Assembly: GCA_002943765.1 (NCBI GenBank)
Contig: PQWQ01000021.1
Location: 310,001-374,000 of the forward strand
From: Psoroptes ovis
Taxonomy: Eukaryota; Arthropoda; Arachnida; Sarcoptiformes; Psoroptidae
Direction of reading: 5' to 3'
Length of the DNA: 64,000 bases
Both the position numbers and the translations under genes were made by a program. Positions 9,696-24,600 of the stretch are shown here, piece by piece (positions within the stretch are counted from its first letter, which is position 1; each line of letters begins with the position of its first letter). Under the pieces are notes generated by a model that did not search any database, was not told the origin of the DNA, and saw only the letters and a list, made by a program, of their open reading frames with translations.

Positions 9696-12600
9696 CTACC
9701 CGAGGGGAGGGGGAGGGGAGAGAAAATGAATCTATTGTTGTTCTAACTCCCCCGGAAAATATTTACCAGAAATTTTTTCGTCGATTTCGATCGAGGTGAA
9801 ACGACTGTCTGTCCAACGATTTGGCTGATGTCATCGAATAGCTTAGTGGCCAAGGGTTTAGGGCGAAGGGGAGGAGGCGTAGGTTAATGAAGGTTAATTA
9901 GTAAACCAAGGATTATCTTACCTGTTCATTAAGTTTGCGAAATATTTTCAAATATTTACGATTATGATGATTGTGGTGATCATCGATGACTGATGATGTC
10001 GTAGTCGGTGATGATGGATTGATACCATTCATTTTACCATCATTACCTTTATTACGATCAGTATTGATTTTCAACATAATCAACAAAGGTTTTGTTAGTG
10101 TACCCTATTTTTTAAGTTACAGTGTTTGTGAATGGCCCCAATTTGATCCATGGTTTTTTTGATTGATGATAAAAAGCCATAAATCACATTCGGGTAAAAA
10201 TGAAAGGAAAATTAATCAGTTAAACTCTAAGTAAATCAATTAAACACCAACTAAATCAGCTACAAACTCAGCCAAACAATTAATTAATCGATTAATTAAT
10301 CAATTAATTAATTTAGTCAACTAATTAATTGACATAATTAATTAATTAATCAAAAAAAACTGCGAATAATGATCCCAAAGAAAAGGGATAACAATCATCG
10401 ACTGGTCTTTACACTCGACAGCATTCACTATTCTAATTGAAAAATGCTAATCAAATGGTGCCTGGGAGGCGCCTGTCGAGTGGAAGGGGTATTGAAATAA
10501 TTTTTAATGATGATTAATACTAACCATAATGAATATGGAAAATATTATCATCGCTAATATTGTTATCGGAAATATTGATGATAATATCGATAGCATCGAT
10601 GATGGCAATGATGGTCGTTTACCATTATTTTTCGATAGCATTTTACATCGTTCATCTCCTCCATGATGGTGGCCAAAATTAATGATTCTTCGTTTACGTA
10701 TCGAATACATCAAATTGAATAATCGTACGAATTTCAACCATGGATTCAAAGATAATCCGATGGTGGCGCTGTTGTTGCTGCTGATGACTGAATTACACCG
10801 CCATAATCGATCGTTGGACGCGTGAAATGAATCAATCAATGCATAAGCTATGGCACCACGTAGTCCAATATGAGCCTTGACAAATACCACAGAGGGCAGC
10901 ACAGGAGGTTGAAGAGCAGAAAAGTAGAGGTGGCAGGGCAGTTGGAGGAGGAAAAGTGGAAGAAAAAAATGAATTCAAAGATAATCATTGAATGAATCGT
11001 GGGGGTAAGGAGGAGGAGGAGGGATGATTCAAATGGACTCCTCTCTCCCTCCCTCTCTCTCTTGGGGGACCAGTTCGTGATGATCATTTAATTGACCAAA
11101 GCCTAAAGTCTATTAAATGGATATTCAACAAGGGTAGGCAAAGAAAACTTTGGGACCTTTCAAGTAATATTAAGGTTAGTAAACTTATTATATTAAGGTT
11201 TTTTGAGAATTTTGTAAGACCAAATGCGTGGGAGTAATGGATAAAATGATTACTTTGAATGTAAGACCACTTTTGATTCTCTTGTATTACACTAAGTCCT
11301 AGCGAAAGGTAAAAACATTTTAAACATTCGATTCAAAAATTGATTCAAATTGAAAATGCTAAGCAGCGCGATAGCGCTGCAAAATTTTCCGTTTCAAAGT
11401 GCTAAACAGCGCGATAGCGCTGCAAATTTCATCGATTACATTAAGCCAAACACACATCAATAGCATCGAAGCACAAATATCAATGATTTTAGCGTAGCAG
11501 TCAAAAGAGAAAAAAAAATCAAATTTGATGAAAATATTCATTGTTTTCATTAAGCCATAATATGAAATGGATACACATGAATAAATGGAAATGGGAAAAT
11601 AGAAACATTTTTAGCATCTTTCAGGCTTTTACTTATGAAAAAAAAAAACGAAATCATTTGTTCATTTCATGCTTTAAGACAAGAAGAATAAATGTTGAAT
11701 TTTTCAACGAAAATAACCTCCAGAGAATTTTGCCATTCTCGTTTGTTTCTTTAAGAATAATAATGAATGAAAATTCACAAAAAAAACGAGAAAATTAAAG
11801 GAAAGAAAACCATCGACCAGGGACTAAGGGACACCAGATTGGAGACCGAGCAGCCGAAAAAAAGGTTTCCTTTTCTTCCAAAGGGCGCCCAAAACACTTA
11901 TGGGAATAATAATCGTTTATTACAGGGTTTCAAGTTTTAATTCAGAGTTTTAAAATTAATTTTCGTAGTTTTCAAGTTGATTTTCGTAATTTTAAATGTA
12001 ATTTTAAAGCGTGAAATTATGAAATTCAATTTTAAAACTACGAAAATTAACTTGAAAACTACGAATTAAAACTTGAAACCCTGTAATAAACGATGTTTAT
12101 GAACGGTGTTTCGATAAATGAATAATCGAGTGAAAATTCGAAAAATCGAATTGCTTTGGACTTGACTCTTGTTGCTTTAAAAGAGGTGAATTTGAAGGTT
12201 AATTCATGGGGTTTTTTCTCGAAAGGTTAATTTGTGGAGTTTTCAAAGTTTTCAAGTTTAAAGGTTTGCAAATTTTTCAGGTATCAAGTGGTGGTGTCTA
12301 GTGAAGGTTTCAATGTTCATCAATTGTTAATGGTTTGAGGGTTAATGTAAGGTTTCAAAGGTTTTACTTTTGAATTTGAAAAAAAAATCCAAAAAATACG
12401 TACCAATAAAATTTGTTCATTAAATTTGATGTAATAATCGCCGTAATTATTCATATTTCCACTAAGACGACAACGCCAATACCAATATTGATTAATGATA
12501 AAGGTTAACACTATGATTGCTTTAAATGAAAATTAAAAAAAATCAAGATTTTAAAAGGTTTTCAAAGGGTTATAAACATTAGAACATTGTCCAGCGAACA

Positions 12601-15600
12601 AAGCACATGTGAATATTACACTAATCATCATACAATACAAGCGTCATTTTGATTCAATTTCAATTTCGATGCCACATTCATTAGCAAAAAAAAAAAAAAA
12701 AACGGGGGCCATACACATATGACATGCACTAATTTGACTAACCCTTTCGATAAACACTAAAAAAAAAAAGTGCAAAAATCATCAAAAATAATCAAACATT
12801 TGATTAAACACTTGATTCAATTTAATTCAAAATCTAATCATATGATTGTGTTGATGATCACATTCATTAATCAATTTGTTTATTTCAAAATGAAATTCTT
12901 GGTGATTTAAAAAAAAAAGGATTCACACTGTAAACACATAATTACTGTGATATGTGAATGGGCAAACAAGACGTAAATTGGCACTGGAAAAAAGCAAGCA
13001 TCAAATTAACAACTGAAAAATTCAAAAAATTCAAATCCATAATTAAATTGTAATTGAATCAAATTTAATTATTAATAATAATCATAAATATCATCATTAT
13101 TTAATGTATTGTAATTACTTACCAATATAACGATATATGTAACATAATACCAATGTAATTATGATGAATTTCAATGATAAATTTCGCTGTTGTTGTTGTT
13201 GTTGTTGATTATTATTATTCAAATTATTTGAATAATTCCAATAATTTGAATAATAAATTAATGATTCATTCATAAATAACATTCCAATTTGTATGAAAAT
13301 TATTTTATCATTAATTGAACTGATGATGGTGTAATAATAATAATCAGTCAGTTATCAAAGGAAATTTTCCCAGGAATTTTTTCCGAGAAAATTTTCCAGG
13401 AATTTTCCCAGAAATATTTGTCGATTTTGATGATGAATATTCGGGACCATTTTTAAACATATATACACCGAACAATTCAAAGATGTATATGCATTAATAT
13501 TTCAAACAGTATTCAAGCATATAAAGGGTTGAAACATTGAAATTAGACAAAAATGAATGAATCGGAAAAAAAAAACAAAATTCTTTAAGGGGTCGTCCGA
13601 AAAATTTTGTCCGATGTAATCATTACCAATTATCAATAATCTATTGGTTTTTGATCGGACAGAATTTTTCGGATGACCCAAAAGAATTTGGTTTTTTTTT
13701 TTTTTTTTTTTTTTGGAAATGAATAAATGCATAAACGAAATTGAAATGAAATGATGAACGAGCGGTTTAATGCCCCTATACCATTCTTTTATAGGGGAGA
13801 TTAATAATTCCAATCACGATAAAATCGCTTTCATAAATTCGATCAAATGTACCAATTTATTGCGATCAAGTACCATTATGTGCAGTTCATCGCTAAGCTT
13901 ACCCCCGCAACTTACTTCACATAAGTGGCGTTGGTAAGCAAAGCGATTACATTCTAGCAACAAGTGCATAGATGTCTGCAAAACGGCACCACAATCACAG
14001 TTTGGATGTTCGATTATTCTGTATTTCCATTTGTAATAATTAAAATTGCCATGACCGGTAATAAACTGTGTTGTCATACCATCTGGAACAATACTTGAAG
14101 TAAATCTGTGTTCGACAGACGGAAAGAACAATTTGGTCACTGATCCATTGGCAGTTGAAAACCATCTGGATTGCCAGTCAGAGTTGAGTTTGGATTTCAT
14201 CATATTTTGGGCATGTGACATCGGTAAAAGATCAAATTCGATGACTGGTCTCACAGTGGCACCACGAGCGAAATGATCGGCAAGGTCATTCCCGTAATTA
14301 CCATTGTGAGACCTGATCCAGTTTAAATGCACCGTACCATCATATTCACTTAATACACCAAATATTTGTTGAATCAAAGAATTACTGGAATATATATTTG
14401 ATATTGATAATAAGACGGCTTTACAATCAGAAAAAATTCTAATGTTTCTAATCTGATTGTTAACAGCCCATGATATGACACTTTTAATTGCGAATAATTC
14501 CGCCTGGAAAACGGAACAACTATCGTTTAATCGAAAAGTTTTGATAATGGATGGCAGATGATGTGAGTTATTCTCAAAGATGATGAATGAAGAACCAACT
14601 CGACCATTTAGTTTTGATCCATCAGTATAAGCAATTAGAGCATTATCATTATGATTATTTGCATCGTTCAGATCAATAAAAATATTTTTAATTTTTGCCG
14701 GATGAACAGAATTATCATATAAAGCCGGTAATTGATAACGATGATTGATTGATGAAGATGAAACAATAAAAGGTTCATATTTAATGTTGAATAAATTTGT
14801 GATGTATCTAATTTTTAAATCAATAGGAGGAATGTTGGCAATCAATAAAGACGCCTCAAGCGATACTGTTCGATATGCTCGGGCAATTCCAATAGCAAAA
14901 TTACGTTGTAGACTTAGTAATTTTTGACATTTGACATGATGATTCAGTAAACTTATCCAAATAGGACAGGCGTAAGTAATCGTTGGTTCGATTGCTTGCA
15001 AATAGATTATTCTTAGTACATCATAAGATAAACCCCAACGTAGACCATATTTATTTCGAATAAAATTATAAATTTTCATAACTTTAGAAATAATGTAATC
15101 AAGATGATGATTCCATTTCAATTTGGTATCTATGATGATGCCAAGAATTTTTATATGATCGACAATATTGATTGATTTTTTATTGAGAAAAATTTGTGGT
15201 ATTTTAAATTTTCTTCGGTTGGTAACCAACATTGCTTGCGTTTTGGTTGGATTAAAAATGAGATCGTTATTTATGCCCCATTGTTCAATAATATTTAAAA
15301 TATTATTTGTTGCCCATGCACAAGTATCAATGTTTTTGTGTTTACACATTAAAATACAGTCATCAGCGTAAGCTTGCAAGGTACAATATTCAGGTAGTGA
15401 TAACTGTAATAAATCATCCAACAAAACATTCCATAATAAAGGTGAGAGTTTACCACCTTGTGGACAACCACCAGTCGCATATTTTTCAACAATTACATCG
15501 CAAAAAGGCAGTTGTATTAATCGATCTTGAAAATAATTGAAAATTACAGCATAAATGTTAGGCGGAATATTAAAATGACGTAACCGCATCAAAATTATAT

Positions 15601-18600
15601 CATAACGTGCCGAATCAAAGGCACCAGTTATATCCAGAGAAATGACAAATGCAAATTCATTATTATTTATTACAGTTTTGATACGATCAACTAAATGTTT
15701 CAAAGCCAATTCGGCCGATCTTTGAGGCAAAAATCCAAATTGATTTCTTGACAATCTGCCATTACTCAATAAAAAATGTTGTAAACGTCGTGCAATCAGT
15801 CCTTCAAATATTTTACCGAAAACTGACAGTAGAGAGATTGGACGATATGAATAATGACCACCATTTACTTTTTTTGGAATTAATTTTACAATAGAGATTT
15901 TCCAGCATTTGGGAAAAATCCCAAATTTTAGACATTTGTTGAATAAAGTGTCAAATAAAGAAGGCAAACAATAATAAATATTTTTGATAATATTCGCTGA
16001 TATGCCATCAGCTCCAGGAGACTTTTTATCACTTTCACTTTTAATTGCGTGTTCGATTTCATGTTTCGTTAAATCAAAATCATTTTGAATTTCATTTGAG
16101 AAGATATAGTTGTAATGAATTGAATGATTGAATTCTGTTGGAAAATTTTTGAAGAATTTATTTAATAAATAATTTGCAGTATCAGTAGGGGTTGAAGTCC
16201 ATGAACCATCGTCTTTTTGAATTGTAGATAAATTTTGGTTGATCAAATTTTGATTTTTATGATTTCGATATAATTTTGTAAAAATCGATTTTCTGTTCAA
16301 AGAAGCAAAGAATTCTTTGCAACTTTTTATTTGATTTTTGACTAATTCGTTTTTGAAATCTTTGACACATTCAATATAATGATTATACCATAGTTGTCTG
16401 TTGAATGAATCGCGTTGTCTTTGAAATCTTCTTCTTAGATTTTTCATTAAATGTAGTTTTAATTTTAAATGATTGGGTAATTGTTGCATTCTATGCTCAT
16501 AGTTTAATAAAGGTATAGAAAGATGGCATATGGATTTAATTTTGTTCATTAAATTTTCAACAACTTTATCAAGCTGATCACCAGTAGTAACAGAATTCAG
16601 AATACAAATGAAATTTGATAACGTAGGAACTAATAATTTAAAATAAGACCAATCAACATTGTTTGTGCGAAATTTTCTGGTCAGTGATTTATGATGGACA
16701 ATAACATTTGATGCAAAACAAAAAGAAATGAGATTGTGATCAGAACCAGAAACAATATCTTCTACTTTCCAATCAGATACAAAATTTAATGCATGTTGAT
16801 TGATAATGGTTAAATCAATTGCACTTTGATGTCGATTATTATCAAAAGTTATAGAATTATCATTCAATATTATTAAGTTTTTACTACAAATCCAATTCAT
16901 TAGTTTATCACCACGATTATCAATATTGGTACTATCCCAAGTGGTATGATGAGCATTGACATCACCCGAAATTATAATGGGGTAGGATGGATAGTTCATC
17001 AATAGTTGATCAAGAAGATCAAGTTGTTGCATAAAATCTTCTATATTTTCATTTGGAGGAAAATAAATTGAACAGATGATGAAAGGTTTGAAACAATCAA
17101 CAATTGCACACGCACATGTCGGAGTAATATATTGATTTATGGAAAAAAGATTATATTTTGAAACGATAGCGCATTTCGGATGCGTGGCACATATAATATT
17201 AAAATCAGTGAAACCATTAATATTATTTTTTATGTGAGGTTCTTGAATGGTAAATAGAAATGAATTCATTAAATTAGCATTAATTTTGAACAATTCGGTG
17301 GTTTTAAGACTATGATGCAAATTTTGGTTCAAAATCTTAATATATTTTGAATTAATGTCCATAATCGATGTAATTTCGTGCACGTATTTCTGCTAATTTG
17401 TATTGATGGCATTCTTTACTGAAAACAGAATGATTCACGCTGAGATTAGATGAAGAATTTTTCTTGTTTTTGTTCCAGAAATCACAATTTATGCAAGTGT
17501 TGATGTTAATAGAATTTTCGCAAGAACGAGTCGTATGATTTTGATTACATTTAGAACAAATTGAATTATTCGTACAATTTTTTGATATATGACCAAAACG
17601 TAAACAATTATAACATTGACGCACAGCAACATGATCTTTGACCGCACAATAATTATAACCAATAAAAATTTTATCTAATTTGATACAAAGTTTCCAAATT
17701 TCTGGTGTGACTTCAACAATCAAAAATTTGGTGCCGACACGATCTGCTTTTGAAAATACGATCTTGATGAATTGGTTTTGTTGATTCAAAAGATGATTGA
17801 TTGACTCATTTTGAACTTTGATTGCGTCGATAATAACATTATCATCTAACTCTCGTTCAACACCTAATATTTGTAAGCGTGGATTACGTTTAACCGGAAT
17901 TCTAGCTTTGATACCGCATTTGGTTTGATACCGCATAAACGAAATTGATTGAATATGGAAATCGAATTCGGAGAAAAATTTCCAGAAATATTCCCAAAAT
18001 TGTTATTCAAAAATAATATTCAAAATAACAAACAAACAAAAACAAAAATAATCAATGAATAATCAAATGATAATTGATTATAATCAAATTGATTTCAAAT
18101 CAATTTTTGAATTCGATGAAATTTCATCGAATTGAATTTTTCTGAATCAATTTTTAATTTGATTATTTTGTTTTTTTTCATTTCGATGAAAATGAAAAAA
18201 ACAAAATATTTCCAAAATATTCCTTTTTCATCGATTAATTCCATATATACAAATGCATGCATTCATTTATATTCATTTCCATAAACTTCATATATTTCCA
18301 TGTTCAAAAAAAAAAAAAAAAAAAAAAGAAACAAAAATTAAATTGAATTTTTGGTACAAAGGCAAACGCTTTGCACTCGAACAGGCCCCCTGCAGGCGCC
18401 ACATTATATTTTGGGTGATGGGTTGTCCGAAAAGTTGTTGCCGATTTTCAATGAGAACAGCTATAGGTTCAGTGGCCGAAAAAAAAACGCAAAAATTTTT
18501 CGGACAACCCGAAAAAAATACGGAGAAAATGCCATCGGTTTTCCGTTCTACGAAATGGCAAATACTAAGTTGTCCGGAAAGTTCTGGCTGATTTTCATTA

Positions 18601-21600
18601 TTCAGCAACTTTATTGTGATTAAGCGGAATGAACTTTTCGAACAGCCTAACACTAACTATTAGGTTGTCCCATAAGTTCTTGCCGTTTTTTAAAGTTTTT
18701 TTTCATTCGAAAAACGGCTAAAACTTATGGGACAACCTAATAACATAGTGTTCGAGTGAAAAGCATCCAGAAAATATTTTCACATACTTTCCAATGAAAT
18801 CAATTTGAATATATTGAATAGATAATAACAATAATAATAATGGAAATAACTTACCTTAAAGTTTTAATCAAATTTTCTATGAACAATCGGGTACGGATAG
18901 ACAAATATTGTTTCAATGAAAATTTTTTCTGAAACTTTTTTGGTCCAATTTGGTCCAATTGAATTTCGATTCATATCCAAAAGTTCACATCACATCGTCA
19001 TTATCATTATAATTCGAGGAGATTCGATGGTCACAATATGATCAGTGAATTGAATAGTTGTCCATGACCATCGGTATTATGATGATACGATTATTATTAT
19101 GGTAATTTTTTTAGGATTCGAAATAATGATTTCATTCAAATTATTATAATTTTTCAGAATCATCATTATTCGAATCATTACAAAGTGTATGCGGATGTTT
19201 CCGTAAATTTTCTCCAAAAACGATGAGAAAAGTTTCGAAAGTTTTTTTTTATTTCGTTAATAATGATAATGGTCATCGTAGGTGGTGGTATTGGGGGTGG
19301 GGTGAGGTAAGGGTGATTGGTTGGGTTATACGTGGATCAATTTTTGGATCGTTTTGATTCGATGGAATGAATCGAATGGATCATCGAAAGTATGAAGTAA
19401 TTTGGCCAACAAATTGCTGGTGGATTAGTTGGCGAGAAATTTTCCGGGAATTTTCACGGTAATTTTTCCGGAAAAAATCTATCAAAAAGTATTGAAAATA
19501 TTGCTGAAAACGATATGTGTGTCGGTACCATTGTCATTGTAGTTATGGATAGTTTATGAATGGCCCCACAAAAAAAAAATTGACAATGATCATGATAATT
19601 TACAAATGATGGTAATTTTCTTTGATAATGATGATCGAATATTGATGGGGGGGAATCAGAAGGGAGGAGGGGAAGGAGGGGGAAGGGAAAACACATCATT
19701 GAAAGCATCATCAGCATGATCATTATGATCAGTGTTGACCATTGGATGAAAAAAAGTTTCCAAAAAATTAATAACGATAATGATGATCATAACGATATTT
19801 ATGAATGATCCAATCATCATTATTATACGTTGACTTATTATGAACTTATCGAAGATTTTTGATTTTTTAGAGAATTTGTGGGGAAGGGGAAAGGGGAAAG
19901 GGGCAAAGGTAGGAAGCAAATGTGAAATATGGGTATATGTGTGCACCGGGGGAGTGGGTAACGGGTGAGAAATGAATGATTGGAGAAAATTTACTGGAAA
20001 CTTGAAAAGATAGCGGGAAATTTCTCTGGAAAATTTCACAATGATACATACCAATCCACACATAATAATGCTTAATATGCTTGAATATTTTAATAAATCA
20101 CTGATTAAATATGAACAAAATGCAATGACGATGATAATGATCATTTCGATTTCTGTGGAATGGAATAAATTAAATGAATTATTACAAAATTTGTGAATTG
20201 TCCAGCATTGGAGCAGGGGGGCTTCAGCTGGAAAGGTGGTGATGGTGGGGCAGGTGAAAATGGGAAATTTTTGGGGAAAGAATTTTGGGGAAAATTTGCT
20301 GGAAAGATTCGTTGGTGCATAAACAAAAACACCTTTGATACCTTGGTGAACATTCCGAGAATTTTTACGAGAATTTCCGCGGAAATTTTTCATCAACCAA
20401 AATAATCCAATGGTCACTAATCCATGTGCCGAACCAATGGCAACGCTACTGGAATTAATTATGATAAATTGTTGGAAAATTTCCCATATGATACTGGTGA
20501 ATGAATGATGATTCTGACCACTATTATTCGAGCTGTCGACGATATCGTTGAAAATTTGTAATAAAATATTATTGATTACCATTACGACAGCATCTTTTGG
20601 CCAAAGTTCAAAGGGTCAAGGGTCATACACATAGATTCAATGATCAAAATAATCAGCTGATTGATCTAAGAAACAAATAACGGAGCTTACCATTGAACAA
20701 TGATTCACCAAATACGAGAAAATAAATGGATTTTTTCACCTTAAATTCTTTGAACATTGTCAATACCTTTTGGAATTCAAAAAAAAAAAAAAACAAAAAA
20801 AAAAAGGAATCAAAGGTGAAAAAAAAATTTCCGGAGATTCCCGGGAAATTTCCGGTAAAATTTTTTGTTTTCAAATTTCCGAGGAAATTTCCGTGGAATT
20901 TTTTTGAAAATTTTTTTAAAAAGAAACTTTTCCAAGAAAAAATGAAATTTTCTTCACTTTCTCTCTCTTCACACACAACCCTCACACCTTTAAAATCAAA
21001 AAAAAAATTCAATTATTTTCGTCGACCATCTACGATCTTGGTGTGTGTGTGTGTGTGTGTTTTGGCACATTTGGGGTCCTACACACACACACACACATAC
21101 ATTGATTAATTCTGATTGAAAACGAAATAAACGAAAAAAAAAATTCCGGAAATTTTCTGGAAATTTTTTATTTTTCAAAAAATTTTTTTTTCTCATTTTA
21201 ATGAGCAATTATTTTGTCCGAAATATTAGGTTGTCCCATAAGTTCTTGCCGTTTTTTAAATTGTTCATCATTCGAAAAATGGCAAGAACTTATGGGACAA
21301 CCTAATAATAAGAAGACAAAAATAAGTGAAAATTATTATTATTTTGTCCGAATCACACACACCGAATATCGAGGTATTAATAATTTTCTTCACTTTGATT
21401 TTTTTTCCTTGGAAAATTTCTCCATAGAATTTTCAAGGAGAGAGAAACTTTCCCGGAATTTTTCATTTTTTTTTTTTTTGAATTTTTCAATTTAAAAATT
21501 TTAATGATTTTGCCACTGATATTATTAGTGTTGGTGCTGGACAATGTTCAATCAATCTAGGCTTAAAGAAAACAAAGGTTCAGCGAGCCGTAGAAATTGA

Positions 21601-24600
21601 GGGGTAAACACACACAGGGTGCTGACACAGAAGGCTTACAAGAGACAAGATAGAGCAAAGATTTCCGGAAAATTTCTCATTATTTTACGGGAATTTTTCC
21701 GACAAACAAAAAAAAATGTTTGTCAGTTGGAAAATCCTAACAAAAAAAAAAAAAAAAAATTGTCGGGGTCGTCCAAAAAGTTTGTTATCCATTTTTGAAA
21801 TTTCAATTTCAAAAATCAATTTCAAAATCAATTTAATGGTAACAAAATTTATGGACGACCCCAAATTTTGAAAATGTAAAAATAATAACAAAATAAAACT
21901 TACACAAACAGGATCAATTGCACTGATTGATGTTGAAAATATAAAAATTTCTATTAATAATAATAATGATGATGATGATGAGTTATCAGAGTCATTCACA
22001 AATTTTGTTACAATTTGTTGTTGATGAGGCCATTGTTGGTGTTGTTGAAAGTCATAGATGATCAATAAATATAATGATAAACCAATCAACAAAATGTTGA
22101 TTATGGTACCCTGTAATTAGAGAGAGAGTGAAAGGTTTTCAGTGTTAGTTTGTCATTTTCAAAGAAAGTTTTTCGGGAAATTTCAGAGAATTTTCAAAAT
22201 TTCCAGAAACTTTCTTTCCCCAGAAACTTTTCAAAGTTTTCCATGGAAATTTCTCCATGGAAAATTTTCCGCGAGAAATTTACGATAGAAATTTGTGAAT
22301 TCCAAAATTTCAATCAAAAAATTCTTTGATTTGAATTTTTGAAAATTTGACACGTTCGACCCTTTTTTGGAAGGGTTGATCTTTGCGAGCCTCAACCCTC
22401 TCACAATACGACTCGGCGGCAGCTAAAACTTAATGAATGGGGCAGGCTGTGATTTGAGGTAAGGCCGGATTCTTTTGAGGGGGGTGGAGGACCATTTTCA
22501 GAGCTATACATCTTCGATTATATCGATAATTTTCGTGAATGTAATTCGATTTTCGAATGCAATTCATCTCGATTTTCACCTTTATAAATTTTCAAATTTA
22601 CAAATTTCATTCATGACTGTAATGACTACTGGGTGCACTGGTGGTTGGTCTCACCCCCCACCCCCCGTCTCACGGCAGCAGATTAAATCTTAACGTGTTA
22701 AATTGATTTTTTTTAATAAAAAAAAAAAATTCCTGTAAAGTTTTTTTCTGGGTGAAATTTCTGTAAAATTTCTCATCTCCTCCTCCTCCTCCTCATGCTC
22801 CTCCTCACAAAAGAGAAAGTTTTCGGGAATTTTTTTTTTTTTTTTTTTTTTTCGTTTTGACTTACCAAAATTGCATACAAAAGTATTGGAAAAATATTTT
22901 CATAAAATTTTCGATGATTCAATTCGAATGCTGATTCTAGAATTATTCTTCGAAGGAGTGTGAAAGAAATTCCAAAGAAAAAGTGAAAGAAATCAAAATC
23001 AAATCAAAGAAATATTCCCGACAAGGAATCAAAGGGTTGTGAAGGAATCAAACGATTCTTAGGAATCAACGAGGTTCTAAGGAATCAAACGAGGTTCTAA
23101 GGAATCAATGAGGTTCTAAGGAATCAAAGTGGTTCTTAGGAATCAACGAGGTTCTAAGGAATTCAAATTTTTGTTTTTCTTAAATCATTGATTTAAGAAA
23201 AAACAAGATTACAATAAGCCAATGAAAATCTAATCAAATCAATTTAATCTTTTGGTGATAAGCAGGGGCTGGGTCAGTGAAGAGCAGTGAGGGGGAGCAC
23301 CGATACGAATAAGGGATGGATGGATGGATGGGTGTGAATAATGGAATTTGAAGAATTTAAAGGATTTTCTTGGGAAATTTTTCGGCAAAAAGTTTTTCTG
23401 CCGAAGAATTTTACATTTTGGAAAATCTTTTTCTGGGAACTTTTTTTTTTTTTTTTGAATAAAATATTTATAACCCTTTCAACATTCCGAATGGTCTTGG
23501 TAACCAATAGGTGCCATGGTTTTGTATGTCGCAATCATAATCAATGTTTTTCGCTAAGCTTCGAGTCGGGGATTGCGTAGCGCTAATGCACTGTCAAAGC
23601 AAGTTAAGCTAATCGCTTGGCTTGCGCACCCTAAAGGCTGCGAAAGCGTTAAATCATGCCGGTGGCTGCATTTGGCTGACCGATAGTTAAGGGGTCATAA
23701 GTGGGGCGATTTATTTTGGACCGGAACAAACTTTACGGACACCCTTATCGTAGTCGTAAAGATTTGGTGATTTGGACAGGGAAAAAATTTTGGAAAAAAA
23801 TACAGGGAAACTTCAAAATTTTTCGAAAAAAATAATACATACGGTGGTAGCAAAATGATGAAAAATATTTGATCATTAAACATAGGTTTCCATTGTTGAT
23901 CACCGATTGAAGAACTGTGGATTAATAATAATAAAAGAAGAAAAAATTAATGAAAGAAAAAAAAATTGCTGAGTTTGTCCGAAAAGTTTGGTCGTATTTG
24001 ATTTTAATTTTTCGTATTTTGTTTAAATAAAAATCAGCCAGAACTTTTCGGACAAACACATACCCAACGGTAATATCAAGATGACGAACGATAATAAAAA
24101 ATGTAATAAAAAGGGTTAAATTGAAGATTGTTCTTTTTTTTTTTTTAAATAAAAATGCCTTAGGAAAATGTTTCCGAGGAAATTTACGAAAGATGTTTCC
24201 CAAGAAATTTTTCCAGGAAAATTTCTTGATTTTAAAGAAAAATTTCTCGGGCAATATTTCGAGGGAAATTTTCTGGAAATTTTTTTTTTCACTAAAAAAA
24301 AATTCATTATTTTTGCATTATTGCCAAATGTACACTGAACAAGTATCGTCATCATCGTCGTTATATATTTAAACCAAAAATGATTAAGTGAACAAATTTA
24401 CGGGTAATTCGTTTTTTTCACGGGTATCTTTATATATTCACAACTGATTCCATTTGGGTTGTCCGAAAAGTTTTTGTCGATTTTCTTCTATTTTTTTCTA
24501 CGATATAACCGGTAAAAACTTTCCGGACAACCTAATATGTTCAGACCAGTATTTTTGTCTCACATGGCCAAACGACGACGACGAGTAATAAAGTCGATAA

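Noticed and set aside
13692..13713. Poly(A) tail of the non-LTR retrotransposon
   Set aside because: It lies outside the 15-bp target duplication, so it belongs to the flank.
19730..19875. A possible exchanger exon (QRIIMMIGSFINIV...)
   Set aside because: It is hydrophobic and open, but exon 8 joins exon 9 in phase without it and no phase-compatible donor is clear.
19656..20582. A single 308-codon gene on the minus strand
   Set aside because: Only its first part matches a Na+/H+ exchanger; the rest is the continuation of the frame through an intron with a good donor at 20341 and another real exon (20052-20152).
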